DNA of 64,000 nt, from assembly GCA_902789245.1 (NCBI GenBank), contig CADAND010000009.1, positions 22,903 to 86,902 on the forward strand, in the 5' to 3' direction. The notes beneath the pieces are model-generated. The model had not been told where the DNA came from. It did no database searches and was given only the letters and a program-made list of their open reading frames with translations. The position numbers and the translations under genes are program-made. Shown here in pieces: positions 33,152-41,169 of the stretch; position 1 is the first letter of the stretch; each line of letters opens with the position of its first letter. This stretch comes from an uncultured Bacteroidia bacterium. Lineage in GTDB: Bacteria > Bacteroidota > Bacteroidia > Bacteroidales > UBA932.

Positions 33152-34201
33152 TTATAAATTGAATTCGATGAAGCCTCCCAGCTCGTCGACCGCGCTCTCG
33201 GGCGTGGCCCAGCTGGTGCAGAAGCGCACGGCGGTGTGGCCCTCGTCCACGATCTGCCAGCGCTCGAAGCCGAAGTTCTCTTCCAGGCGGGGCAGGAGGT
33301 CGTTGGGGACGATGGGGAAGACCTGGTTGGTGGTGTTCTCCACGAGGAAGGGGATGCGCTTGCGCTGGAAGGCGGCGCGGACGCGGTCGGCCATGCGGTC
33401 GGCGTGGCGCGCGAGCTTGAAGTAGAGCCCCTCGTTCATCAGCGTCTCGAACTGGATGCCGAGCAGGCGGCCCTTGGCGAGCATGCCGCCGTTCTGCTTG
33501 ATGAAGTAGCGGAAGTCCTCGGACAGGCGCGTGTCGGAGAAGACGACGGCTTCGCCGAACAGGGCCCCCTGCTTCGTGCCGCCGATGTAGAAGACGTCGC
33601 ACAGGCGGGGCAGATCCTTGGGAAGGACGTCGCAGCCGGAGGCCTCCAGGCCGTAGCCGAGGCGGGCGCCGTCGATGAAGAGGGGGATCTCCCAGTCCTG
33701 GCAGACCTGGTGCAGCTCTTCGAGCTCCTGCCTGGTGTAGATGGTCCCGAGCTCCGTCGGGAAGGAGATATAGACCATGCCCGGCTGGGCCATGTGCTCG
33801 CGGCTGAAGTCGCTGTGGTGCGCCTGGAGCGCTGCCCGCACCTGCGCCGCGCTGATCTTGCCCGCGGGCGAGGGGAGGGCGAGCGCCTTGTGGCCGCTGT
33901 GCTCCACGGCCCCGGTCTCGTGGACGTTGATGTGGGCGCTCTCCGCGCAGAGCACGCCCTGGTGCGGGCGGAGGAGGGCGGAGATGACCGTGACGTTGGT
34001 CTGCGTGCCGCCTACCAGGAAGTGGATGTCTGCGTCGGGGCAGTCAAAGACATAACGGATCCGCCGGGCGGCCTCCGTGCAGTGCGGATCCTCGCCGTAG
34101 CCCAGGGTCTGCTCCAGGTTCGTGGCCTGCAGCGCCTCCAGGATCTGCGGACAGCATCCTTCCAGATAATCGCTTTCGAAATGGAACATATACGCTACCA
34201 A
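33152..34201 (-). CDS. ltaE: Low-specificity threonine aldolase-type PLP lyase
   Basis: A 349-residue fold-type I PLP enzyme. Asp177 in FIDGARLGYG and Lys210 in YIGGTKQGALFGEA are the PLP-binding residues, and TQTNVTVISALLRP and AHINVHETGAVE match threonine aldolases. The reaction cleaves L-threonine or allo-threonine to glycine and acetaldehyde. An alternative start four codons in (34189, MFHFESDY) fits the family as well. It heads a four-gene run with trpB2, the 65-residue protein and the nucleotidase; serine/glycine chemistry links the first two. Confidence 0.9.
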   Translation of the reverse strand: MVAYMFHFESDYLEGCCPQILEALQATNLEQTLGYGEDPHCTEAARRIRYVFDCPDADIHFLVGGTQTNVTVISALLRPHQGVLCAESAHINVHETGAVEHSGHKALALPSPAGKISAAQVRAALQAHHSDFSREHMAQPGMVYISFPTELGTIYTRQELEELHQVCQDWEIPLFIDGARLGYGLEASGCDVLPKDLPRLCDVFYIGGTKQGALFGEAVVFSDTRLSEDFRYFIKQNGGMLAKGRLLGIQFETLMNEGLYFKLARHADRMADRVRAAFQRKRIPFLVENTTNQVFPIVPNDLLPRLEENFGFERWQIVDEGHTAVRFCTSWATPESAVDELGGFIEFNL

Positions 34202-34282
34202 CTAGTCGGTTTCCGTTCTGCAAGGTAAGAAAAAAATCCTTTGGATATACCTGTGGAATGATTATTTTTGTGACAATCGCGA

Positions 34283-34326
34283 CGGAAACGAAAAGGGCCG
34301 CGATTCACATCGCAGCCCTTTCGCAA
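34283..34326. promoter_or_regulatory. Hairpin in the divergent region before ybaK
   Basis: AAAGGGC and GCCCTTT enclose GCGAT/ATCGC, making a two-part stem at about 34290-34322 within the region between two divergent genes, so it is not a simple gene-end terminator. It may be a leader hairpin of the ybaK transcript. A 24-codon open frame (34349-34423) follows but has no convincing family. Confidence 0.4.
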
Positions 34327-34413
34327 TTCTAACCAAAATTATTAACCAATGAAAATCTATTCGACCATACTGATAACAAGCACCGTGCCAAAACATAAAA
34401 TTGATAATAAAAA

Positions 34414-34878
34414 ATGTTAAAAACGAACGCAGCCCGCTTGCTGGACGCCGCCGGAATCCAGTATGAATTAATCCCTTACGAGTACACGGAGGAGGACCTG
34501 AGCGCGCAGCATGTGGCTGCGGAGCTGGGGGAGGACATCGACCGGGTGTTCAAGACCCTGGTGCTGCGCGGGGACCGCACGGGCTTTTTCGTGTGCGTGA
34601 TTCCGGGCGACTTCGAAGTGGACCTCAAGGTCGCCGCCCGGATCTCCGGTAACAAGAGTTGCGAGATGCTGCACCTGAAGGAGCTGCTCCCGACCACGGG
34701 CTACATCCGCGGCGGCTGTTCGCCCATCGGAATGAAGAAGGCGTTTCCCACGTACATACACGAATCCGCGCTGCTCTACGACTTCATCTACATCAGTGCA
34801 GGGCAGCGCGGACTCCAGTTCAAGATCGCTCCGCAGGATCTATTCGATTTCGTTGGCGCCGAGGTCTATCCCATCTGA
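34414..34878 (+). CDS. ybaK: YbaK/EbsC-family aminoacyl-tRNA deacylase
   Basis: A 154-residue trans-editing protein of the YbaK type, which hydrolyses mischarged Cys-tRNA(Pro). Family hallmarks are the KTLV segment (RVFKTLVLRGD), FVCVIPGDFEVDLK with the catalytic-site Lys, GYIRGGCSPIGMKK, and ISAGQRGLQFKI near the end. Length is normal. Its last 39 bases overlap the 3' end of the converging GH43 gene, an unusually long overlap for two unrelated genes. Confidence 0.93.
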   Translation: MLKTNAARLLDAAGIQYELIPYEYTEEDLSAQHVAAELGEDIDRVFKTLVLRGDRTGFFVCVIPGDFEVDLKVAARISGNKSCEMLHLKELLPTTGYIRGGCSPIGMKKAFPTYIHESALLYDFIYISAGQRGLQFKIAPQDLFDFVGAEVYPI

Positions 34879-36219
34879 GCTCAGGGCCTCGTACGAGAAG
34901 CTGACCAGCTTCGCCTCGCCCGTGAGCAGGTAGCCGGGGCGCAGGGCGAAGAAGCCGTTGTAGTTGTTGTGGTGCATGGCTGACACGTCGATGCCTTCGG
35001 CCACGGCCTCCCATTCGCCGTCGGCGGCCATCCGCCAGGTGCTGACGGTGTTGCGCTCGTTGCGGATGCGCAGGGAGCAGTCCGTCCCGGTGGCGTTGAC
35101 GCCCAGGTTGGCGGCTTCGTTGTAGAAGAGATAGAGCGCGGCCTGGCTGCCTTCCGGCACCTCGAAGGTGGCCGAGATCTCGTAGGCGTCGTCCACGGCG
35201 GTCATGAGGTAGAGCTCGCCGCCCCCGAAGCCCGGCTGCCACTTCGACCAGAGGAGTGGATTCTCGGTGGCGCGCAGGGGGCTGTAGTCGCCCTGCAGGC
35301 CGTCCTGCTCCCACTTTGCGCCGTCCTTCTCCGCCAGCACGGGCCAGCCGTCCCGGGTCCACTCGACGCTCTCGATGATGGTGCTGCGGCCCAGGGTGTG
35401 GAAGCCGTTGCGGTAGGCGTGATAGACGACGTACCAGTTGCCGGCGGCGTCGTCGATCAGCGTGCCGTGGCCCTTGGACCACCAGGCCTCGTCGGCGCTG
35501 TAGGTGTGGACCATCGGGTTGTACGGGCTGTTCTCCCACGGGCCGAGCGCGCTCTTGCTGCGCGCCACGACCACCATGTGGCTCGTGACGGGACCGGCGG
35601 TGCCGCCCTCGGCGCTGACGAGGTAGTAGTAGTCGCCGCGCTTGAAGAGCTTCGGGGACTCCAGCCACATGCCCTCGGTCTCCCATTCTGCGGGGAACTC
35701 CCAGCCGTCATAGACCTTCTGCGGGCGTCCCGCCGCGGCCAGTCCGTCCGGGGTCAGGGGCGTGACCCAGCCGTTGTTCGTATAGAGGTAGCGCTGCCCG
35801 TCCTCGGCCACGACGTGGCCCGGGTCGATGCCGCCCACGTCCAGCTTGACCGGAGCGCTCCAGGGGCCTTCCGGGCGGTCGGCCGTGACGACGTAGTTCT
35901 CGCCGCGGCTGGTCGGGTAGTAGATGTAGAATTTGTCACCGACCTTGCAGATGTCGGGGGCGAAGATGGAGTAGTCACCGTCCTCGACGGCGCGCGCGAC
36001 GGGCGTCCAGTGGACCAGGTCCGTGGAGTGCCAGACGAGCAGGGCGGGGAAGTAGGTGAAGGACGAGTGCGTGATGTAGAAGTCGTTCCCGTCGCGCAGG
36101 ATGCTCGGGTCCGGGTAGTCGCCCGGGAAGATGCAGGTCTTGAGCGGCGCCGCCTTGGGAGCGCAGCCGGCCAGGACGGCGATCGCCGCCAGGGCCGTGA
36201 GGAGGGTACGAGTTTTCAT
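34840..36219 (-). CDS. GH43-family glycoside hydrolase lipoprotein
   Basis: A 459-residue lipoprotein (start at 36219, lipobox LAGC, Cys19). The five-bladed GH43 propeller has PDPSILRDG (base Asp37), ITHSSFTYFP, DGDYSIFAPDICK, ESPKLFKRGDYYYL (probable acid Glu) and GHGTLIDD. The C-terminal half (from ~residue 300) is a beta-sandwich. The fold and motifs fit beta-xylosidase or arabinofuranosidase activity on hemicellulose side chains. It acts in the periplasm or at the cell surface and would complement the GH10-CE1 and GH3 enzymes elsewhere in the window. Confidence 0.9.
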   Translation of the reverse strand: MKTRTLLTALAAIAVLAGCAPKAAPLKTCIFPGDYPDPSILRDGNDFYITHSSFTYFPALLVWHSTDLVHWTPVARAVEDGDYSIFAPDICKVGDKFYIYYPTSRGENYVVTADRPEGPWSAPVKLDVGGIDPGHVVAEDGQRYLYTNNGWVTPLTPDGLAAAGRPQKVYDGWEFPAEWETEGMWLESPKLFKRGDYYYLVSAEGGTAGPVTSHMVVVARSKSALGPWENSPYNPMVHTYSADEAWWSKGHGTLIDDAAGNWYVVYHAYRNGFHTLGRSTIIESVEWTRDGWPVLAEKDGAKWEQDGLQGDYSPLRATENPLLWSKWQPGFGGGELYLMTAVDDAYEISATFEVPEGSQAALYLFYNEAANLGVNATGTDCSLRIRNERNTVSTWRMAADGEWEAVAEGIDVSAMHHNNYNGFFALRPGYLLTGEAKLVSFSYEALSSDGIDLGANEIE

Positions 36220-36245
36220 CTCGGTCAATAAATTTTGTGCGAGAA

Positions 36246-36253
36246 CAAAGATA
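36246..36253 (-). promoter_or_regulatory. Putative -7 box (TATCTTTG) for GH43
   Basis: Minus-strand TATCTTTG lies 27 bases before the GH43 start, matching TAnnTTTG. Confidence 0.55.
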
Positions 36254-36272
36254 CTGTTTTTTCAGGACTTGC

Positions 36273-36818
36273 TTACTCCCAGCTGCCGCTGGTGGCGGTG
36301 CCGTCGGCGGCGAAGTTGAAGAGATACTTCATGATGGGTTTGTCCTGATACCTTTCGGCATAGGCGGGAACCTTTTCATACTTCATGCTGGAGCCGCCTT
36401 CCACAGTGGAAATGCCCCCTTTCCCTATTTTTTCGCCGCTCTTGTTGATGCAATCGTATTGGTAGCCGCAGAGGTGCTTTGCGTTGAATACTCCTTCTTT
36501 GGAAGGATCGAAACCGCTCTTCAGCTTGATGTTCACGCGGGCGCCCAGGGTGGCGGGCAGTTGGTTGGATTTCACGGTCTTGGTCCACGTTTTCGAAGTC
36601 ATGGCCTCGGACTTCACGGCCCCGGTGGCGTCGTAGTACTCCACGGTCAGGTCGAATGCGTTGAGGAGGTCGTCGGAGACTTCAAATGAGTAGTCCATCA
36701 CGGCGGCGACGGGGGTGGTGTCCGGTCCCACGGGCTGGTCGGGATTATTCTTGTTGCAGGAGGTGAACAGGGAGGCGCAGCAAAGGACGGCTGCGAGCGT
36801 CATCAGAAATTGTTTCAT
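36273..36818 (-). CDS. Small lipoprotein of unknown function
   Basis: A 181-residue lipoprotein with the lipobox FTSC (Cys21) followed by a polar NKNNPDQPVGPD linker typical of Bacteroidota surface lipoproteins. The remainder is beta-rich with no recognised motif (VMDYSFEVSDDLLNAFDLTV, GSWE at the end). It stands alone, between the Nudix gene (10 bases upstream) and GH43, and could be co-transcribed with the Nudix gene. Base composition is a little more A/T-rich than its neighbours. Confidence 0.55.
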   Translation of the reverse strand: MKQFLMTLAAVLCCASLFTSCNKNNPDQPVGPDTTPVAAVMDYSFEVSDDLLNAFDLTVEYYDATGAVKSEAMTSKTWTKTVKSNQLPATLGARVNIKLKSGFDPSKEGVFNAKHLCGYQYDCINKSGEKIGKGGISTVEGGSSMKYEKVPAYAERYQDKPIMKYLFNFAADGTATSGSWE

Positions 36819-36828
36819 TGTCTTATGA

Positions 36829-37251
36829 TTAGTGTTGATTTTTATTGGTTGTCGAGTTCGTCTTGTTCAGTTCCCGCTCGATGAGGGGGAGGAGCCCCTC
36901 GTCGGCCGGGAGCCAGCGGACGGAGCGGAGCGTTCCGGCGGAGAGCCAGCGGGCGGCTTCGTGCTCGTTGAGGTGCAGGGCTTCGCCGAGCAGCGAGCAC
37001 AGGTAGCAGTGCATCGTGAGGTGGAACTGCGGATAATCGTAATCCACCGTGTGCAGGAAGGCGTCCACGCGGATTTCGGCCGAGAGCTCCTCCCGGATCT
37101 CCCGGACCAGCGCCGCCTCCGGCGTCTCGCCGGGCTCCATCTTCCCGCCCGGGAATTCCCACCAGTCCTTCCAGTCGCCATAGCCCCGCTGGGTGGCAAA
37201 GATCTTGTCCCCCTTCCGGATAATGGCCGCTACGACTTCGATGGTTTTCAT
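36829..37251 (-). CDS. Nudix hydrolase, MutT-like
   Basis: A 140-residue Nudix protein, start at 37251 (MKTIEVVAAIIRKGDKIFATQRG). The Nudix box GKMEPGETPEAALVREIREEL follows the GX5EX7REUXEE pattern with both catalytic Glu residues; the final Gly position is Ala-like (SAEI). FATQRGYGDWKDWWEFPGGK is typical of the MutT/8-oxo-dGTP group, which cleans the nucleotide pool. It is divergent from lpd with a ~80-bp shared promoter region. Confidence 0.9.
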   Translation of the reverse strand: MKTIEVVAAIIRKGDKIFATQRGYGDWKDWWEFPGGKMEPGETPEAALVREIREELSAEIRVDAFLHTVDYDYPQFHLTMHCYLCSLLGEALHLNEHEAARWLSAGTLRSVRWLPADEGLLPLIERELNKTNSTTNKNQH

Positions 37252-37269
37252 GTTGCTCGGAGTGCAGGG

Positions 37270-37277
37270 CAAAGATA
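37270..37277 (-). promoter_or_regulatory. Putative -7 box (TATCTTTG) for the Nudix gene
   Basis: Minus-strand TATCTTTG, 19 bases before the Nudix start. It is back-to-back with the lpd promoter at 37300. Confidence 0.55.
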
Positions 37278-37299
37278 GCGAAAATTCAAAAAATCGCCG

Positions 37300-37307
37300 T
37301 AAATTTG
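37300..37307 (+). promoter_or_regulatory. Putative -7 box (TAAATTTG) for lpd
   Basis: TAAATTTG matches TAnnTTTG and is 25 bases before the ATG at 37332. Confidence 0.55.
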
Positions 37308-37331
37308 CGGAAGACCACAAAGCCTTTTTTT

Positions 37332-38708
37332 ATGCACGATTTAGCCATTATCGGAGGCGGTCCCGGCGGGTACGTTGCCGCGGGGCGTGCCGGCGAGTCC
37401 GGACTGTCCGTCGTCCTGTTCGAGAAGAATAACCTGGGGGGCGTCTGCCTCAATGAGGGGTGCATCCCCACCAAGACGCTGCTGTACAGCGCGAAAGTGT
37501 TCGACTACGCGCAGCATGCCGACCGCTATGGCGTGAGCGTGGAGGCCCCGGCCGTCGATTTCGGCGCCGTCTTTAAGCGCAAGGAGAAGGTGGTCCGCAA
37601 GCTCGTCGCCGGCGTGAAGGCGCAGATGAAGGCGGCGGGCGTGGAGGTGGTCGCCGCCGGGGCGCAGATCCGCGGCCGCAGCGGGGAGGGATTTGCCGTC
37701 GAGGCCGACGGGCAGGAATACATCGCCCGCAAGCTGCTGATCTGCAGTGGCTCCGAGGCGGTCGTGCCGCCCATCCCCGGCCTGCGCGAGAGCGCGGCCG
37801 TCGTGACCAACCGCGAGATCCTCGCGCTCGAGGAGCAGCCCGCGGAGCTGGTCGTCATCGGCGGCGGCGTGATCGGAATGGAATTCGCCAGCTTCTTCAA
37901 CTCCATCGGCACGAAGGTGACGGTGGTGGAGATGCTCCCGAAGATCCTCGGTCCGATGGACGACGAGATCAGCGCGATGCTGCAGGCCCAGTACGCCAAG
38001 AAGGGCGTGGACTTCCAGCTGGGCTGCAAGGTCGTCTCCGTCGAGGGCGACGTAGTTGTCTATGAAAATCCGGCCGGGGAGACCTGCCGCGTGCGCGGGG
38101 ACAGGATCCTCGTGTCCGTGGGGCGCCGGGCGAAGCTGGACGGCTTCGGCCTGGAGAGCCTGGGCGTGGAACTGGCCCTGAATCCAGCTGGCCGGGCGTA
38201 TGGTATCAAGGTGGACGAGCACATGCGCACGAGCGTGCCCGGCGTGTATGCCGCCGGTGACGTCACGGGCTTCTCGCTGCTGGCCCACACCGCGTCCCGC
38301 GAGGGCGAGGTGGCCGTGAACGACATCCTCGGGCGTGCCGACCGGATGCGCTACGATGCCATCCCGGGCGTGGTCTATACCAATCCGGAAGTGGCCGGGG
38401 TGGGACTGACGGAGGCCGAGGCGGCGGCCAGGGGCCTGGACGTGCTCGTCCAGAAGCTCCCGATGGCCTTCTCCGGCCGCTTCGTGGCCGAGAACGAGCG
38501 GGGCGAAGGCGTCTGCAAGGTCCTGGTGGACAGGGCTTCCCGCACGGTACTGGGCGTCCACATGCTGGGCAACCCCTGCTCCGAACTGATCCACGGCGCG
38601 TGCCTGGCCATCGAGCACGGACTGACCGTCGGGCAGCTGCAGGAAACGGTCTTCCCGCACCCGACCGTGTCGGAAATCCTGAAGGAGACCGTCAGCCGGA
38701 TGGGATAG
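37332..38708 (+). CDS. lpdA: Dihydrolipoyl dehydrogenase
   Basis: A 458-residue FAD flavoenzyme (E3) that reoxidises dihydrolipoamide with NAD+. Start 37332 (MHDLAIIGGGPGGYVAA) puts the FAD-binding GxGxxG at the N-terminus, as in the family. The redox disulphide is Cys39/Cys44 in GGVCLNEGCIPTK, an NAD-binding GGGVIGMEFA follows, and the C-terminal active-site His-Glu pair is in FPHPTVSE. No 2-oxoacid dehydrogenase or lipoyl carrier gene is beside it, so it may serve the glycine cleavage or 2-oxoacid complexes encoded elsewhere. Confidence 0.94.
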   Translation: MHDLAIIGGGPGGYVAAGRAGESGLSVVLFEKNNLGGVCLNEGCIPTKTLLYSAKVFDYAQHADRYGVSVEAPAVDFGAVFKRKEKVVRKLVAGVKAQMKAAGVEVVAAGAQIRGRSGEGFAVEADGQEYIARKLLICSGSEAVVPPIPGLRESAAVVTNREILALEEQPAELVVIGGGVIGMEFASFFNSIGTKVTVVEMLPKILGPMDDEISAMLQAQYAKKGVDFQLGCKVVSVEGDVVVYENPAGETCRVRGDRILVSVGRRAKLDGFGLESLGVELALNPAGRAYGIKVDEHMRTSVPGVYAAGDVTGFSLLAHTASREGEVAVNDILGRADRMRYDAIPGVVYTNPEVAGVGLTEAEAAARGLDVLVQKLPMAFSGRFVAENERGEGVCKVLVDRASRTVLGVHMLGNPCSELIHGACLAIEHGLTVGQLQETVFPHPTVSEILKETVSRMG

Positions 38709-38779
38709 CTTTTGCACGCTTTTGAACAAACAGAACATTTTATGGACGGCAGGATGTAAAAATATTCTGCCCGAATGCC

Positions 38780-38787
38780 TATTTTTG
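38780..38787 (+). promoter_or_regulatory. Putative -7 box (TATTTTTG) for the GH3 operon
   Basis: TATTTTTG lies 33 bases before the first GH3 start; no clear -33 box is seen. Confidence 0.5.
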
Positions 38788-38819
38788 TGCCACTAGTCAA
38801 TAACACCAATAAAACCGAT

Positions 38820-41159
38820 ATGAAGAAATCCATTATGATTGCCGCGCTGCTGCTGACGGGCGTCTCCGCCCTGGCTCAGCCGCAGCTGCGCAAGGACAAC
38901 ATCGATGAAGTCCTTGCCGCCATGACCCTTGAAGAGAAAGCCACCCTGCTGGTGGGCGGCGCCCGCGCCCAGATCGTCAACGGCGTCACCTCCGGCGTCG
39001 CCGCCCAGGTGCCCGGCGCGGCCGGCAACACCCGGCCCATCGAGCGCCTCGGCATCCCCGGGACGGTGCTGGCCGACGGCCCTGCCGGCCTGCGCATCCA
39101 GCCGACCCGCCAGGGGACGAGCCAGACCTTCTACTGCACCGGCTTCCCCGTGGGTACGCTGCTCGCCAGCTCCTGGGACACCGCCCTCGTGGAGCAGGTG
39201 ACCACCGCGATGGGTGAGGAAGTGCACGAGTATGGCGTGGACGTGCTCCTCGCCCCGGGCATGAACATCCACCGCAACCCGCTCTGCGGCCGCAACTTCG
39301 AGTACTTCTCCGAGGATCCTCTCCTGTCCGGCAAGATGGCCGCCGCCTATGTGCGCGGCATCCAGAAGAACGGCGTGGGCACCTCCATCAAGCACTACGC
39401 GGTCAACAACCAGGAGACCAACCGCAACGAGGATGACGCCCGCGTGAGCGAGCGCGCCCTGCGCGAGATCTATCTGAAGAATTTCGAGATCGCCGTGAAG
39501 GAGTCCGATCCCTGGACCGTGATGTCCTCCTACAACCAGCTGAACGGCGAGTACACCCAGCAGAAGAAAGACCTGCTCACCACGATCCTGCGCGATGAGT
39601 GGGGCTACAAGGGCATCGTCATGACCGACTGGGGCAACAAGGCCGGGACCGTCAAGTCCGCCTGGGCCGGCAACGACCTCATGGAGCCGGGCAACCAGAA
39701 CGAGATCGACCGCATCATCGCGGGCGTGAAGGACGGCAGCCTGGACATCAAGGATGTGGACCGCAACGTGCGCCGCATGCTCGAGTACATCGTCCGCACC
39801 CCTTCCTTCGCCAAGTATAAGTATTCCAACAAACCGGACCTCAAGGCCCACGCCCAGGTGGCCCGCCAGGCCGCCGGCGAGTCGATGGTGCTCCTCCGCA
39901 ACGAGGGTGTGCTGCCGCTCAAGGACGTGAAGAAGGTGGCCCTCTACGGCTCGACCTCCATCGAATTCGTGGCTGGCGGCACCGGCTCCGGCGACGTCAA
40001 CAAGGCCTATGTCGTGAATATGAAGGACGCCCTCGAGGGTGCCGGCTTCGAGCTGGACGCCCCCCTGATGGACTTCTACCAGAAGACCATCGACCTGGCC
40101 GCCGCGAACCGTGCGCTGACCGCCTCCGGCTTCAGCTGGTTCATGGGATCCCCGCGCATCGCGGAACCTGCCGTCCCCCAGGCTGCCATCGAGAACGAGG
40201 CGAAGTCCAACGACATCGCCATCGTGGTGCTCGGCCGTAACGCCGGCGAGGGTGCCGACCGCAAGATGATGGACGACTTCGAGCTCACCGCCATCGAGCG
40301 CGAGCTGCTCCAGCACGTCAGCACCGCCTTCCATACCCAGGGCAAGAAAGTCGTCGTGGTGCTGAACATCGGCGGCGTGATCGAGACCAACTCCTGGAAG
40401 AACCTCGTGGATGCCATCCTCCTTCCCTGGTCTCCGGGCCAGGAGGGTGCGAATGCCGTCGCCGACGTGCTCACCGGCAAGGTGAACCCTTCCGGCAAGC
40501 TCCCGATGACCTTCCCGGTCAACTTCATGGATCACCCGTCCTCCGCCAACTTCCCGTTCAACTACACGCGCAACAACAACCAGTACGGCGGTTTCGGCGG
40601 CTTCGGCGGCCAGCGTCAGCTCCAGAAGGACGTGGACTACACGAACTACGAAGAGGGTATCTACGTCGGCTACCGCTACTTCAACACCGCCAAGGTGGGT
40701 GTCTCCTATCCGTTCGGCTTCGGCCTGAGCTACACCAGCTTCGCCTACAGCAAGCCGGTCGTGAAGGCTACCGCGAACGGTTTCGAGGCCAGCATCACCG
40801 TGACCAACACCGGCAAGGTGGCCGGTAAGGAAGTGGTCGAGCTCTATGTGTCCGCCCCTGAGGCCGGTCTCGCCAAGCCTGCCTGCGAACTCAAGGCCTT
40901 CGCCAAGACCCGCGAGCTGAAGCCAGGTGAGAGCCAGACCGTGAAGATGGTCGTGGACAACTACGGCATCGCCTCCTTCAATGACGCCAGCTCCGCCTGG
41001 GAAGCCCCGGCAGGCACCTACAAGGTCTGCTTCGGCGCCAGCGTCGAGGACATCCGTGCTACGGCCAGCTACAAGCTGAAGAAGGCGCAGAGCTGGAAGG
41101 TCAACGACTTGTTTGAGCTCAACGTTCCTCTGAACGAGATCAACGTAACACGCAAATAA
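38820..41159 (+). CDS. GH3-family beta-glycosidase (periplasmic)
   Basis: A 779-residue exported GH3 enzyme, start at 38820 (MKKSIMIAALLLTGVSALAQ, signal peptide cleaved after AQ). The N-terminal TIM barrel has ADGPAGLRIQ, the conserved GTSIKHYAVNNQE and the nucleophile Asp270 in GIVMTDWG. The alpha/beta sandwich domain and a C-terminal fibronectin-III-like domain (GYRYFNTAKVGVSYPFGFGLSY, then VTNTGKVAGKEVVELY) follow. Activity is probably beta-glucosidase or beta-xylosidase on oligosaccharides. A Gly/Phe-rich loop (YGGFGGFGGQR) is a local oddity. It is followed ten bases later by a paralogue. Confidence 0.92.
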   Translation: MKKSIMIAALLLTGVSALAQPQLRKDNIDEVLAAMTLEEKATLLVGGARAQIVNGVTSGVAAQVPGAAGNTRPIERLGIPGTVLADGPAGLRIQPTRQGTSQTFYCTGFPVGTLLASSWDTALVEQVTTAMGEEVHEYGVDVLLAPGMNIHRNPLCGRNFEYFSEDPLLSGKMAAAYVRGIQKNGVGTSIKHYAVNNQETNRNEDDARVSERALREIYLKNFEIAVKESDPWTVMSSYNQLNGEYTQQKKDLLTTILRDEWGYKGIVMTDWGNKAGTVKSAWAGNDLMEPGNQNEIDRIIAGVKDGSLDIKDVDRNVRRMLEYIVRTPSFAKYKYSNKPDLKAHAQVARQAAGESMVLLRNEGVLPLKDVKKVALYGSTSIEFVAGGTGSGDVNKAYVVNMKDALEGAGFELDAPLMDFYQKTIDLAAANRALTASGFSWFMGSPRIAEPAVPQAAIENEAKSNDIAIVVLGRNAGEGADRKMMDDFELTAIERELLQHVSTAFHTQGKKVVVVLNIGGVIETNSWKNLVDAILLPWSPGQEGANAVADVLTGKVNPSGKLPMTFPVNFMDHPSSANFPFNYTRNNNQYGGFGGFGGQRQLQKDVDYTNYEEGIYVGYRYFNTAKVGVSYPFGFGLSYTSFAYSKPVVKATANGFEASITVTNTGKVAGKEVVELYVSAPEAGLAKPACELKAFAKTRELKPGESQTVKMVVDNYGIASFNDASSAWEAPAGTYKVCFGASVEDIRATASYKLKKAQSWKVNDLFELNVPLNEINVTRK

Positions 41160-41169
41160 CCAATTTTAG

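Noticed and set aside
34349-34423. 24-codon leader peptide before ybaK
   Set aside because: It overlaps the ybaK start out of frame and contains no run of codons that would suit attenuation; kept only as a remark.
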